Positions 1 to 10,571 are shown, numbered from the stretch's first letter. The stretch: 64,000 nucleotides of DNA from Sipunculus nudus (GCA_026874595.1 CM049311.1:63203453-63267452); one strand, 5' to 3'. A program made the numbers and translations. The notes: generated by a model not told the origin, from the sequence alone.

Positions 1-120
1 CCGGAAATCTTCGATTTCGGCAAGCATGTTGGTCAGTCGCGGATGTCTGTTTGTTGCTTGCCGGAAATCTCCGATTTCGGCAAGCTGGTTGGTCAGTCGC
101 GGATGTCTGTTTGTCTGTTT
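1..120. repeat. 60-bp tandem duplication at the window edge
   Basis: Bases 1-60 and 61-120 are near-identical direct copies beginning CCGGAAATCT, differing at only a few positions up to the GATGTCTGTTTGT word. The array may continue left of the window. No coding potential is evident. Confidence 0.85.
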
Positions 121-240
121 TTTCTGTCTTTCTGTTCCTTCTCTACAGGTCGCAGTTTTGTAGCAATCGCTTTCAGACTTACACTGTTGATAGAAAATTT
201 AAAATGACAGGAGCCTATTGTTTTTGGTCAATATTAGTTA

Positions 241-259
241 AAGGTCAAGGTCAAGGTCA
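241..259 (+). promoter_or_regulatory. three head-to-tail AGGTCA half-sites
   Basis: AGGTCA occurs three times with no spacer (242-247, 248-253, 254-259), preceded by an A. AGGTCA is the canonical nuclear-receptor half-site, and TCAAGGTCA is the extended half-site bound by ERR/NR5A-type monomers. The word is seen directly. Any function is inference, since such words are also common in mobile repeats here (see 40338-41299). Confidence 0.35.
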
Positions 260-1185
260 TCAAATATATACAAAACGGTTTTTTCTTCATATCTGTGTTA
301 CTATAAGTCGTATCTACTTCAACAGAAGCTCATTACAATTGTCATTCCAAGGCCCTGTCTTCTGGTGTGTAGCTGACTCAATTTGTGGTAACGCATTTTC
401 GGGGGAAAGTGGTCTTATTTTTCTAACTTTGTCAGTTTTTAAGCTACAGTGGTCTTGTTTTTTGCATTAGGTAGCATTCAATTAGTACTAAAAGGTTACA
501 TTACAAATCCCGCTATATTTTGGATATCTCGTCAAACGAGATATTTCGAAATTTCATTCATCTTGTCCTGGAGGCCACAGTGTTGCAGCAATCCTTTTGA
601 AACTATTACATCTTATGCCTTACAGTAAAATCTAAACGAATTTTTCAATTTCCGGATATGGCCACTAGGGGGCGATGCACACGACCCTCACCAGCATATC
701 TGTTTGTTGCCATATCTCCATAACTATAAACCTATATTACAGAAACTTGGTTATTTTCTTCCCCTGGTTCTTCTTAATAACCTAAGTATGTCAACTGGTC
801 TCATTCTTGTGTCACCTTTTTAGTATGATGTCTGTTTGTCAGTTGTCCTCAAATTCGCCTGCTTGCTGGCTCTTGCGTCTCACATATAGCATTCTACAGG
901 CCACGGTTTTGAAAGAGTCCTTTTTGAACTAGTACATATTTTGTTTTACACTAATATCTCGAAACGTGTTTTTCATTTTCCGGATATGGCCACTAGGAGG
1001 CGCTGCACTCGACCTCACCTACATATAATTTTTAGCCATATTTCCATAAATATCAGCCTCAATTAAAGAAACTATGGCTTATTTTCTTCCTCTGGTTCTT
1101 CTTTATAACCCGAGTAAGTCAACTGGTCTCATTCTTGCGTCACTTTGTCAGTATCTCTCTCAGTTTTCCTAAAATTTCACGGTAG

Positions 1186-1652
1186 TGTCTATCCGCACGA
1201 CCGTCGTGCGGATTAGCTTTCTTATCCGCACGACAGCCGTGTGTTCCCATGTATCGTACACTAAATATATTTTAGATTTTCATAAAATAATTACTTCAAG
1301 TATCAGAGGAATTATAATTTTTGGGAAATTGATACAAAACAAAACTCATTAACAGAAATAAACATACCACAAACTACACAAAGTACTTGCTATATGACAG
1401 CTGGCCAAGGAATATTCGTGTAATAGGCCCGGCCCAGGCTTTTCCAGTGCACCGATTGTGTCTAACTTGTAACTTTATGTAAGTATTAAGTTTACGTAAA
1501 TAACCCAGCATCTACAACTTTCAAATAGTTCTGTTGTGCTGAGGTGTCTGTTACCAGCCATATTATTAGCAGTGGTTAGGTTTTATATTATAATATGAGA
1601 GGCTGTCGTGCTGATTGTACTTCTTATCGGCACGACGGTCGTGCTGATAGCC
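1186..1652. mobile_element. foldback MITE with palindromic ends
   Basis: The arms at about 1186-1240 and 1598-1652 are inverted copies of each other. Each carries the palindrome GCACGACCGTCGTGC (or its complement) and a second GCACGAC word about 20 bases inward. The interior has no coding region. It lies inside the third unit of the 330-bp array, and AAAATT.CAC occurs on both flanks (1171-1180 and 1659-1669), so a target duplication is possible. The superfamily cannot be named. Confidence 0.7.
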
Positions 1653-1856
1653 TCGGCCAAAATTCACTTGCTTGCTGGTTATTGCATCTCTCATTTGGCA
1701 CTCAGTAGGCCAGAGATTTGAAGGAATCCTTTTAAAACTTGGACATCTTAGGTCATACACTAATATCACGAAACGCATTTGTCGTGTTCAGGATATGTCC
1801 GCTAGAGGTCGTTTCAGTCGAATATCCCCAATAAAATATTATTTTGCCATATTTCC

Positions 1857-2200
1857 AAAACTACAAACCACAATTACATAAATTATAATTTATTTTCTTC
1901 CTCTGATCCTTCTCCATAACCAGGTAAAGTCATCTGGTGTCAATCTTGTCTTACGTTGTCAGTATGTCTGCCTTATCGTCAATTGTTGTCAGCTTTGTCT
2001 TCCTGCTTGTTCTTTTGTCTGATATGTCAAAACTACAAACCGCAATTACATAAATTATAACTTATTTTCATCCTCTAAACCTTCTCCACAACCAGGTAAA
2101 GTCATCTGGTGTCAATCTTGTCTCACATTGCCAGTATGTCTGTCTGTTCGTCATTTGTTGTCAGCTTTGTCTGCCTGCTTGTTCTTTTGTCTGATATGTC
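1857..2200. repeat. 172-bp tandem duplication
   Basis: Bases 1857-2028 and 2029-2200 are direct copies starting AAAACTACAAACC and ending TCTGATATGTC, with scattered substitutions. This is a secondary duplication within the last unit of the 330-bp array. Confidence 0.85.
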
Positions 2201-2334
2201 ATTATACGGGGCACAACTTCTCAGCAATGGCCCTAAGATTCATTCCATTAATGGAAAACCGACAGTATCTTCTATCTGCCCGTCTGTCTATCATTTGACT
2301 TTCTGGCAAGCGTTCGACCTATAGTCGTCTAGTT

Positions 2335-3570
2335 TATATGTTTAAAATGGAGTGCATACGCGTAAATGGCGACCACCTGATGTATGCGCTGATGATGAGT
2401 GGGCCATCAAATATCAAATAGTAAAGGCCAACAGCTATCGCAAATGAAATTCTAAGCATAGCACATGAGGCTCCTTTATCTGGCCAGGTATAAATTAAAC
2501 TTATCAGAAAGTAAATACACATTTCTATTGGCATTGTCTCAGGAAAGATGTTGTACAATATTGTAAATCATGCCACACATGCCAGATGCTAGGCAAGCCC
2601 AATCATAATCCTCCTAAAGCCCCACTTAGGCCTATTCCTGCTTTCGAGGAACCATTTAGTAGGATTATTGATGACCGTGTTTGACCACTGCCCAAAACAA
2701 AATCATGAATACTTGCTGACAATTATGTGCGCATCTACCAAGTTCCCTGAGGCAATACCATTGTGCAAAATTAATGCCAAAGTATTGTCAAGGCTCTGAC
2801 CATGTTTTTTACAACGTTTTGATTACCAAAATCCGTCCAGTCTGACTAAGTGCTAATATTATGTCTAGCTTATTCCAGCAAGTTATGCTTGAGCTAGGTA
2901 TAAAGCAGTACAGCTCTTCGCCATACCATCCTGAAAGTCAGGGATTACGAGAATCCGTCCAGTCTGACCAAGGGTCTAATTTTATGTCTGGCTTATTCCA
3001 ACAAGTTATGCTTTAGCTAGGTATAAAACAGTACAGCTCTTCGCCATACCATCCTGAAAGTCAGAGCGCCCTCGAGCGTTTTCACCAAACATTAAAAAAC
3101 ATGATTAGGACTTATTGCTATGACACACAGAAAGACTGGGATGAAGGAATCCGCCTATTGCTGTTTGCATTCAGAGAATCCTTTCAAGAGTCCTTGGGTT
3201 TCAGTCCCTTTGATCGAGTTTTTGAACACTCAGTTCGCGGTCCATTAAAACTGCTTAAAGAAAAACTCTTGTGTGAAATCCTGATTCTCTTAGTTTATTG
3301 CAGTATGTCTCAGACTTTCGCACTAAACTACACAATGCTTGTGAGATTGCATAGTTAAATCTAAAATCTGCACAAAGTAAAATGAAAACAAAGTATTACA
3401 AGCACACTGTAAGTAGGACGTTTGAGCCTGGTGAAAAGGTCCTTGCCTTACTACCCATCCCTGGCAGACCTCTACAAGCTAGGTATTTTGTCAGTGATTA
3501 AGTCAGTGATTTAAATTACATACTCTTAACACCAGATAGGCGTAAGAAAAAACAACTGTGCCATGTTGAC
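2335..3570 (+). pseudogene. retroelement integrase, broken
   Basis: Translated pieces in several frames match a retroviral-type integrase. First comes the zinc-binding H2C2 region: RKWRPPD near 2365, AHEAPLSG near 2460, then CHTCQMLGKPN near 2570. The catalytic core follows, with KFPEAIP near 2740, PYHPESQ near 2925 and again near 3050, and RTYCYDTQKDWDE at about 3107. The C-terminal part has FEPGEKVLALLPIPGR at about 3424 and ends with LCHVDMLKPYY near 3560. It has many stops and frameshifts. A 122-bp segment of the core is duplicated in tandem (2821-2942 and 2943-3064). It could not make an active enzyme. Confidence 0.8.
2821..3064. repeat. 122-bp tandem duplication inside the integrase relic
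   Basis: Two direct copies begin GATTAC at 2821 and 2943 and both include the words AATCCGTCCAGTCTGAC and AGCTCTTCGCCATACC. They differ at several positions, so the duplication is not recent. It repeats part of the integrase core, including the PYHPESQ peptide. Confidence 0.85.
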
Positions 3571-3830
3571 ATGTTGAAACCATATTATGACAGAAATAGC
3601 ACATCAGATGTTGTACATAATGTTACTGCTCTTAATTGTGTAAAAACTGACCCTGGCCCAGTTAAAGTAGATACTGATTGTAAGTACGATGAAGACATTC
3701 AGTGTAGAACAGTACCACTAAAAACCACAGACGTGCTTAACAACCTGATGTCAAACTGTCACACCTTACCGCACAACAACAACAAGACCACAAGAACCTG
3801 TACAGAATTATGAACATTTGTTTATTGACA
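3571..3830 (+). pseudogene. linker between integrase and reverse transcriptase
   Basis: An 80-codon open frame (3571-3813) starts MLKPYYDRN. It continues the end of the integrase C-terminal domain and runs on as a polar segment without recognisable catalytic motifs. It leads to a degraded stretch (DVDVGEAS near 3862, HPYRLNSEKQKYLQDEV near 3898) that is the start of the RT region. This continuity shows that integrase lies upstream of RT within one polyprotein rather than by chance juxtaposition. Confidence 0.6.
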
Positions 3831-4545
3831 TTCCATCGTGAACTAACATATTGTGCCATGACGTCGATGTTGGCGAGGCAAGCGCATTCAAGTAGCATCC
3901 TTATAGACTGAATTCAGAAAAGCAAAAGTATCTACAAGATGAGGTTCAATATTTGCTTGGCAATGATTTTATTGAACCTAGTAACAGTAACTAGAGTTCA
4001 CCATGTATTCTCGTGCAAGACCTGATGGAAGTATTTATATGTGCACCGATTATCGAAAACTGATCTGTGTCAGCAAGACTGACACGTTCCCGTTTCCGAG
4101 GATCAATGATTGTATTGATATAGAGTCGGTAGCTCCAGATATGTTTGACTTGCTAAAAGGATTCTGGCAAGTTCCGCTGACAGAACGAGCGAAAGAAGTG
4201 TCCGCATTAGTGACGTCGCAAGGACTTTACCAGTATAATATTATGCCGTTTGGCATGAAGAACTCGCCAGCCACGTTCCAGCGCCTCATCCATATGATTG
4301 TCAAGAACATTCAGGGCTGCGACCCATATATTGATGACCTCATCGTGTACAGCGATCCCTTGGGGAAACATCTGCAAATTCTTCGCGACATCTTCAAAAG
4401 ACTGAGCGAAGCAAGTCTGAACGTCAACTTAGTCAAAACTGAGTTTTGTCATGCACAAGTAACATTTTTGGGTCATATTGTATTGCAGGGTCAAGTAAAA
4501 CCTGTTGATGCTAAAATAAGTGCTATTTCTGCATTTCCTAGACCA
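3831..4545 (+). pseudogene. Ty3/gypsy reverse transcriptase, truncated
   Basis: The open frame 4003-4593 covers the RT fingers and palm: CTDYRK near 4036, FDLLKGFWQVPL near 4144, MPFGMKNSPATFQRL near 4243, and the catalytic box YIDD at 4327-4338 followed by LIVYSD. The upstream part (LGNDFIEPSN, SPCILV) is in another frame, with a break near 4017. After SAFPRPKK the similarity stops at an A-rich junction near 4545, where the foreign sequence begins, so the connection to RNase H is lost. The YIDD box itself is intact, but the protein is cut off and has no valid start. Confidence 0.85.
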
Positions 4546-5430
4546 AAAAAAAAACCGGACAGGGTTGTTGATTTTTTTTTTATCTTTTTTTAAATTAAAA
4601 AAAAATCGGATTTATTTGATTTCAATCAGATTTTTATGATTTAAATCGATTTTTTAAATTAAAAAAATTATGGTCACACTTTACAGAATGTAAGCTATAT
4701 AAACCAATGATAGTGGTCAAGCACACTTTCGGACATTGTGTATTGTAATATTTGGCAGAATATTCCACATTTAACAAGAGAATTGCTGAAGCTAGAGACT
4801 TTTTTCAGGGTTATTACTTTATTTAATCAGGATTCAATTGTGTACTCAAAATTAGATTTGACTTTTGCTAATATCTTAAGTTATAAGCATTAATAATAAA
4901 TCAGTACCTTAAATTTTGTCCAACTTTTGCCAAGGAACTTTTTTCCTTGTACACACTGTTGATTTAATTTTCACTGCATGTATACATAAGGATTTAATCT
5001 TTTAAAACTTCTTTTTCAAAGGTTCTTGATTGAAAAGAGTAGGTTTTATTCTAGTTATGAGACACCATGTCAAGTATTATTAACATCAGCCAGCCCAGTG
5101 TAACAGTGGTGTGTAGTGGGTGATGTTATGTAATCACTCCTCTCTCCAGGCAGCTTAGCTTTGCTGGGCTTCAACTAGGTCCAGCTTGGCTTCCCCTCTG
5201 CACCCCTCCTGCTCCCCCAGTACTGTTACTGTGTTAAAGTTCAAGTGTGGAGCAATCCATAAATATCTCTTGTCATGCATACTACTGGTACACTCAATAA
5301 AGAATTTGGGCATACTTTCCTGGAATTTAATCTTTAAGCTGTATTTAGAATTATTAATTACATTTACACATTTTTTTTATCAAATATATCCTTTGGTATA
5401 ACTCTTAACCCCATGAAAGCAATTCTGCAA
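4546..5430. mobile_element. insertion splitting RT from RNase H, partly AGCTCAG family
   Basis: RT similarity ends at about 4545 and RNase H resumes at about 5431. The intervening DNA starts with A/T runs around repeated AATCGGATTT/AAATCGATTT words. About 4805-5010 resembles 23195-23400, inside the 1.9-kb AGCTCAG repeat: both contain AAATCAGTACCTTAAATT, then GTCCAACTTT and TTGATTTAATTTTCAC.GCATGTA. The rest (5010-5430) is unrecognised. Exact ends and target duplication are not resolved. Confidence 0.6.
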
Positions 5431-5831
5431 ATTTCACCAGTTTAAGCAGCTCGAGACTTTTCTGTACCTTTTAAGTTAGCTGTAGATGCTAGTTATACTG
5501 CTGCTAGTGCTGTGTTGTTACAAGAAGGCAGTGATGGCATAGATCATCCAATTTATTTTTCAAGAAAGTGCAATGCAAACCAGAAAAACTACTCCACTGT
5601 TGAAATAAGAATGTTTGGCTATGATTTTGGCATTGAAAATTTTTAAAGTTTATGTTACTTAATTAGTCAAGCCTATTATTGTCTACAGTGATCACAATCC
5701 CTAACGTTCATGAACAAGTTGAAGTGTAAAAATCAAAGATTGTTGAGATTTTTACAGAATTACAATCTTGAAATTAGACACATTAATGGGAAAGACAATA
5801 TACTTGCTGATTGCTTAATGAGATGTTTATA
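5431..5831 (+). pseudogene. retroelement RNase H domain, broken
   Basis: Frames read LAVDASYTAASAVLLQEG near 5479, HPIYFSRKCNANQKNYSTVE near 5548, IIVYSDHNP near 5676 and LEIRHINGKDNILADCL near 5770. These are the RNase H region motifs that follow Ty3/gypsy RT, including the active-site aspartates of DAS and SDHNP. Stops occur near 5658 and 5823 and there is at least one frameshift. The domain ends about 100 bases before the LTR, so this is the 3' end of the coding part and no integrase follows it. Confidence 0.8.
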
Positions 5832-5905
5832 AAATGAGATGTTTATGTAATGTTGTAAATAATATGGTTTTGAAATGTTGTAAAAATTTGGTGATTGTGA
5901 TCGCA

Positions 5906-6705
5906 AAAAGAAAGTTTTTTGAGAGGTGGAGTGTTACAGGTGTCTGTTGACATTCTGATTCATGTTAGGCTCAAGCCCTGGGCGTTGCTAAGGCGTGTAG
6001 AGACACAGCGCGTTGTGTAATCCGTACTGGATGACTTGGCGTGTAAAGACACAGTGTTCGTGCTAATCTGGAATTTTCTGGGCTGTTCGCGGTCTATGAG
6101 CGCGTGTGTCTTCTTGTGTTCTTTGGATTGTTTGTGAAATGGAAAGTTCTGGGCTTGAGGTGAAAAGTTATAAATGGGGGCTGTGTTTAGAGCCGGGAGA
6201 AGAGAGAGAAATATCCTAGAGGACACGGAAGAGTGTAGGTCAGTTTGTGGACTTTTCCGATAATTGCAGCAGTTATAGATCTTAGAACTTCGAAATTTGT
6301 AACGGATTTTATATAATCTTCAGTTTGCCTTTGGGATTACTACCAGAACTTCACTTATGGATTCGACAGATTGATTTCGGGATTGAATTGGACCATATTA
6401 TTCTCTGAGAAGATTTGCGTGAACTGTTCAACTGGATTATATGTTTAAAGGACTTATTGATGTGTGACAGTGGTGGTATCCAGAAAAGCCTAGGATCCGG
6501 ACACTCTTGTACTGTACACTTTATTTATTATACTGTGTAATTGAATTGATTTACTGTTATACTGTTGTTATACTGTGTATTTGTATTGATTTAGTGTATT
6601 GTAATGTTAGGGTTGTTTTAAGAATAAATTATAATTATTTGTTAACAAAAAACCACTGACTCCTTTATTCATTCCCCTAGACATTTCACGCAGCCTAATG
6701 TTACA
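5906..6705 (+). repeat. 3' LTR with upstream polypurine tract
   Basis: A purine-rich tract (GAGAGGTGGAG, 5921-5931) directly precedes TGTTACAGG at 5932. The right boundary is placed at ...AATGTTACA, 6705, giving an LTR of about 774 bp that starts TG and ends CA. Inside are a TATA-like TTATAAAT (6168-6175) and AATAAA (6623-6628), in the right order for LTR promoter and polyadenylation signals. No second LTR was found, so the 5' one is lost. The boundary rests on the terminal heptamer and tract position only. Confidence 0.65.
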
Positions 6706-6785
6706 GAATCCGATTTTTATTAATCTCTGTAACTAAATTTATGTTCGTCACGACTACGTGATATGTTTTTATTAGGTACCGTAAC

Positions 6786-6863
6786 AATATATATGTCGAG
6801 GCCCGGATTAGAATCTGGTCCAATTTAAAACTGGGCCAGCCCAAATCAATATATATATACAAG
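6786..6863. mobile_element. solo end of the GTCGAGGCCC TIR element
   Basis: The stretch TATATGTCGAGGCCCGGATT and the following AATTTAAAACTGGGCCAGCCC match the outer end of the element at 37769-42604. Only about 65 bp are present. The left boundary lies about 85 bp after the LTR end. Confidence 0.75.
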
Positions 6864-6935
6864 TCAGTTCAAAACATACTTTCATATTAAACATTAAATT
6901 GTGTCTGTATGTTATATTCGTTTCTACATGTCCGT

Positions 6936-6938
<3 letters not shown>

Positions 6939-6981
<43 letters not shown>
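6939..6981. repeat. (AT)n microsatellite
   Basis: About 43 bases of uninterrupted AT dinucleotide. The YIYIYI open frames on both strands are artefacts of it. Confidence 0.98.
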
Positions 6982-6984
<3 letters not shown>

Positions 6985-7235
6985 TATGTCCTCATGTGAC
7001 GATTTTAACGCACAGGGTCTGTGTGAATGGATTAATGACATCAGTCCGCCATTTTTGTTAGCAGGACCTGTTGATCTACCGCATCACTATATAGTTTACA
7101 CATATATACGAGCAGTGGAAATACAGCTGTGTTTTATTACCGCAAGTGTAGATTCTTCATTTGAGATGGGCCTGTTTGCTAAAATATTTGAGGGGGACAA
7201 TTCATTCACAGGACAGGAGTAGGCACAGAAGCTAC

Positions 7236-7505
7236 ATAACAGAAAGTTATCCAGGTTGTATACGCATGCCGAATTTCAGGTGAATTAGTCAAACCCCTGC
7301 AGAGATATAAGTGATTTTAACACAAGGCAGACAAACAGATGGAGGCTGTGCAAAAATGGTTGCAGGTGGCGCCACCATTTTTGTGTATGTTATAAAGCTC
7401 TCCAAGGGCTACATGTGTGCAAATTTTTTTTCCTGATTGGTCAAATGAGTCCAAAGATATGTGGGTTATTGTGTCAAAACAGATGCATAGATGGACGCAC
7501 CGCTT
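7236..7505 (-). mobile_element. fragment of the 280-bp-array Helentron-like element
   Basis: About 270 bp match the outer end of the element at 42627-44345 in the same orientation (about 43890-44125). It includes TTTCAGGTGAATTAGTCAAA, the palindrome GGTGGCGCCACC at about 7367, the TTATAAAGCTCTCCAAGGGC word and ATATGTGGGTT. It ends near ATGGACGCACC. The terminal repeats are absent. Confidence 0.8.
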
Positions 7506-8185
7506 TCCGAAATAAGGCTTATGATATTTGAGGTGCACGTAGAACTGAATAATATTTAATAAATATAATGTTCGTATTGACCCAGTCCTTGAATTCTTAA
7601 GTCTCTTTTTGCTCATCCAGTAAATAATTACGGCTTTTAACTTAAGATACTCTTTCCTGGGTATCTTTAGAAAAATCTTTCCATAGAACAATCTTTCAAT
7701 ATAGAACTTCCCTCAGAAAGAAGCTTCCTGAGATACACCTTTGACAATACCCTATACCGCCACCTGTCTTTCCTGTCGGAAACTATTGCGAGTGACAAAT
7801 GTTACTTTCGCCTCTGGCCGCACGATGTCACCACCATTGAATCAAGGTGCGCGTTCATTCGCATATTTCATTATCTACATTATGACAGTGTCCATTCTTA
7901 GCAAGTCCATTCAGATCACAGTTTTCTGATCAGTTTTAAGATAATTGATTGATTCCTAACTTAAACATTCTAGGAACGGACGATCCTGTTTAACATGTCT
8001 ATAGTAGTGTGTTCACTTTTACTAAAGGTAATTCTATTCTGAACGGTATAAGAACTGAACCATATTTCTCCCATCTTTTAAAGACTAAAATGGTTAAATG
8101 CGATGAACCGAAGAATAAGTTGAAGAGGAAATTCATGGAAAAAAACTATAATCCAACATCCACCATACATATATATGCAACCACG
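7506..8185. other. no feature recognised
   Basis: Short open frames occur on both strands but none shows a conserved motif, splice context or repeat structure. Confidence 0.5.
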
Positions 8186-8560
8186 GATTAAGGTCACATA
8201 GATGTGGAATTCATGGATAGGTCAATTATGTTGCTAAAAATTCATGAAATAGCACGTTCTGTGGGCCCTGAAGCAAAGTATCTGTACAACCAGATTCTTC
8301 GACCTGCTCTGAGGTGCATCCTATAAGTATTATTCTTATAATGAGGGCAGCTACTGACCACACGGACGACTGTTTTACAAATCAGAACAGTCACGGAATC
8401 CTCCCCATATGCAGACACTAACGGTTATCGCCCATCTTCGCCAGGTCTCGGTCTGGTTGTACAGATACTTTGCTTCAGGGCCCACAGAGCGTGCTATTTC
8501 ATGAATTTTTAGCAACATAATTGACCTATCCATGAATTCCACATCTATGTGACCTTAATC
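8186..8560. mobile_element. foldback MITE with 109-bp arms
   Basis: The left arm 8186-8294 (starting GATTAAGGTCACATAG) and right arm 8452-8560 are inverted copies with a single mismatch (T at 8257 against the complement of the right arm). The 157-bp centre has no coding region, although ACCTG/CAGGT words extend the symmetry a little inward. Such arms with no gene mark a non-autonomous foldback element. The near-identity suggests recent insertion or arm-to-arm conversion. I see no clear target duplication. Confidence 0.9.
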
Positions 8561-8814
8561 GCATATTCATTCAATGAATAATCATGAGCAGAACAATTTG
8601 CGAGTAACCAATCAAGTTACCGTTGGCAAATAAAACGGTCAATAATCCCACAAGCGCAAAACTTGCATAAGTTGGGCGACTCTCTCAAACAGAACACGTG
8701 TAGGCTGCACCGGTACCTGTGTCGGCCAGTTTCGAAACCAGGCACAAATATTGTTGCTGATGAGGTTGTTTTTTCCGGAGGTCATCTTAGTTGATGAGGC
8801 ATCTAATTCCCAAG

Positions 8815-8880
8815 GGTTATATATTCGCGATTATTTCACATTCGCGAATATCGCGGAATTAAGACCCTCGCGAATAAAAA
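8815..8880. repeat. cluster of TCGCGA/ATCGCG words
   Basis: TTCGCGATT, TTCGCGAATATCGCGG and CTCGCGAATAAA occur within 60 bases. Clusters like this stand out in AT-rich DNA poor in CG and look like a fragment of a dispersed repeat. No full copy is present in the window. Confidence 0.45.
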
Positions 8881-10430
8881 GGCAACCACAGTATGCTTAA
8901 AACCTTATATATAATTTGTGAAATATGGTAAATTTGTATTTAATTTTTGAAATTATCATTTTCTTTGAGATTGTTCTCTTGTATTTGATGAAAGGGAAAT
9001 AAAGACTCGAATACCTTTCCCTTAACTATAACCACTATATATACACAATGCACTGAAAAGGTCTACAAGTGGGTAAATGTGACTTTTTATCAGAAGAGAA
9101 AGTTTGGAAAGGCATGTAAAAAGTAGGGTTATATATGAATGGGCATATTAATCTTTGAAGAAATAAAAGTCTCTAAGAGCTGTTCCCGACGTGCATGTAC
9201 ACAGTGGCCAAGAACGTCTCTGGTTGGTTTCACTGTTATAGACGAAAGTTATAACATTCCAAAGATTCCAAGGACCCTTGTACTTTTATCGGTCGCGATG
9301 TTCTATTAATAGGTATGGGGATTCCCTGCATGAATAATGTGATGTGAGGGAAAGTTTTGTAATTATAACCGGTGGGCTATGGGAGCAGTATCAGGTCTCG
9401 TCCTTGTTGAGGGACATCAGTGTATCAATATTGAGTAAGGTATAGAATTGAATCTAGGCCCAATCATGACATGATGTCCAACGTTTGGTTTGAGACCATG
9501 CTCGGCATGTAATATTTCGACAAATGAATATTTATTCGGGAAATGGGACACTGATTATATCCCCATTATTCAATTGTGAAATAGAAACCTTTCCGATTGA
9601 CAGGTAGTTGAGGTATTTTGTAAAAAGGTTGTTGAGATTTCAGCCATGTCTTTTGAGGATTTTTTATGTTTAATTATACACAGATACAACTGCAGGACTA
9701 AATTTTTGAAAGAATATTTTTATTTATTTTCCAATGGAACTATATTCCCGGTCTTTCGGATTATGTAAGTTTCTTAATAATCTGGTCTTTAATATTTGTC
9801 ATCTTGAATGTCAAACTCCCAGAATCCTTTCTTGAACCTGCCATGCAGAGAAGTCTAATATTTAATAATTATAATACCTGCGCAGTGATGTTTCAACCAA
9901 GGATTTTATTATGGTAAATGAATATAATCTTATCTGTGATCATGGTTCCTTGTCTTTCGTCTGATTGGCTGACCACTAACAGGCCGTAAATCCTAATTAA
10001 TAGTGCAATGAACTTTACATTGTGACCTATTCTCTGACTCGATATTCCAACCCGCCTTTCTTGCATGAATTCAGTATTGCATGTGATAGAATTATTTTTT
10101 ACGGCATCGCATGTTAATAGAAGGCATCCATGTTGGTTGTTTCCAGTGTTTGGAGGTGAAAAAGCTGTGGGCGGATGCCGTCGCGTCATTTTTAAGGCAA
10201 TTAAGTTCACAAGGTATTTCATTTCGGTGTTTTCCTTATTTGGTGTAATAGGCCAGTTTTTTCCATTCAAGATGTCCAAAATATCAAATTATTTTGTTGA
10301 TTGCAAATGAAAATTTAGTATTGTAAACTGATAAACTTACAATGAATTAAAAATGTAGATAATTTACTACATAAGACTTTCATTTCACTAAATTTGTAAC
10401 CCTGTGTCTGCTCTGAACAGTCTAATCTTC
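8881..10430. other. no feature recognised
   Basis: AT-rich DNA without protein similarity, tandem structure or terminal repeats that I could see. Two overlapping open frames at 9893-10310 on opposite strands show no domain. Confidence 0.5.
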
Positions 10431-10554
10431 CTGTCTGTGGGTTTGTGGGTTTGTCACTCACTCTTCTCTGAGATGTCTGAACGCACGGACTTCAGACTTG
10501 GTCATTTTATCATGCATGGGCCACATTAGAACCCTATAGTTTTCTATACGACTG

Positions 10555-10571
10555 TGGCCACCAGGGGGCAC
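10555..10571 (+). promoter_or_regulatory. CTCF-like core motif
   Basis: TGGCCACCAGGGGGCAC matches the core of the bilaterian CTCF motif (CCACnAGGGGGC) at all strong positions. It lies in a stretch with words similar to the repeat array at 530-2200, so it may be a diverged relic of that repeat. Binding is not shown by the sequence. Confidence 0.45.

Larger units (their letters stand above)
530..2200. repeat. degenerate tandem array, about 330-bp units
   Basis: Three diverged units can be aligned by a shared order of words: GGCCACAGT/GGCCACGGT, a TTTTGAAA stretch, CGGATATGGCCACTAGG, GCCATAT.TCCATAA, TTATTTTCTTCC and CTGGT.TCATTCTTG. The CGGATATGGCC anchor lies at about 653 and 981, and at about 1789 in a third, altered form. 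The third unit is split by the foldback element at 1186-1652; removing that insertion restores a spacing of about 340. No protein can be read through it. Confidence 0.7.
2335..6705 (+). mobile_element. decayed Ty3/gypsy-type element, integrase before RT
   Basis: A 5'-truncated retroelement read from protein similarity in broken frames. The order is integrase (2335-3570), linker (3571-3830), reverse transcriptase (3831-4545), a foreign insertion (4546-5430), RNase H (5431-5831), polypurine tract and one LTR (5932-6705). Gag, protease and a 5' LTR are not present. Ordinary Ty3/gypsy elements place integrase after RNase H; integrase before RT is the arrangement of Gmr1-type elements, known from deuterostomes. 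Frameshifts, stops and an internal duplication make it non-functional. The element reads in the same direction as the downstream host gene. Confidence 0.8.

Noticed and set aside
2335-6705. An intact LTR retroelement or recent provirus
   Set aside because: Only one LTR, no gag or protease, frameshifts and stops in every domain, and an 885-bp foreign insertion.
6808-7222. Two overlapping 77- and 107-residue frames
   Set aside because: Both run through an AT microsatellite and the end of a transposon fragment; no domain.
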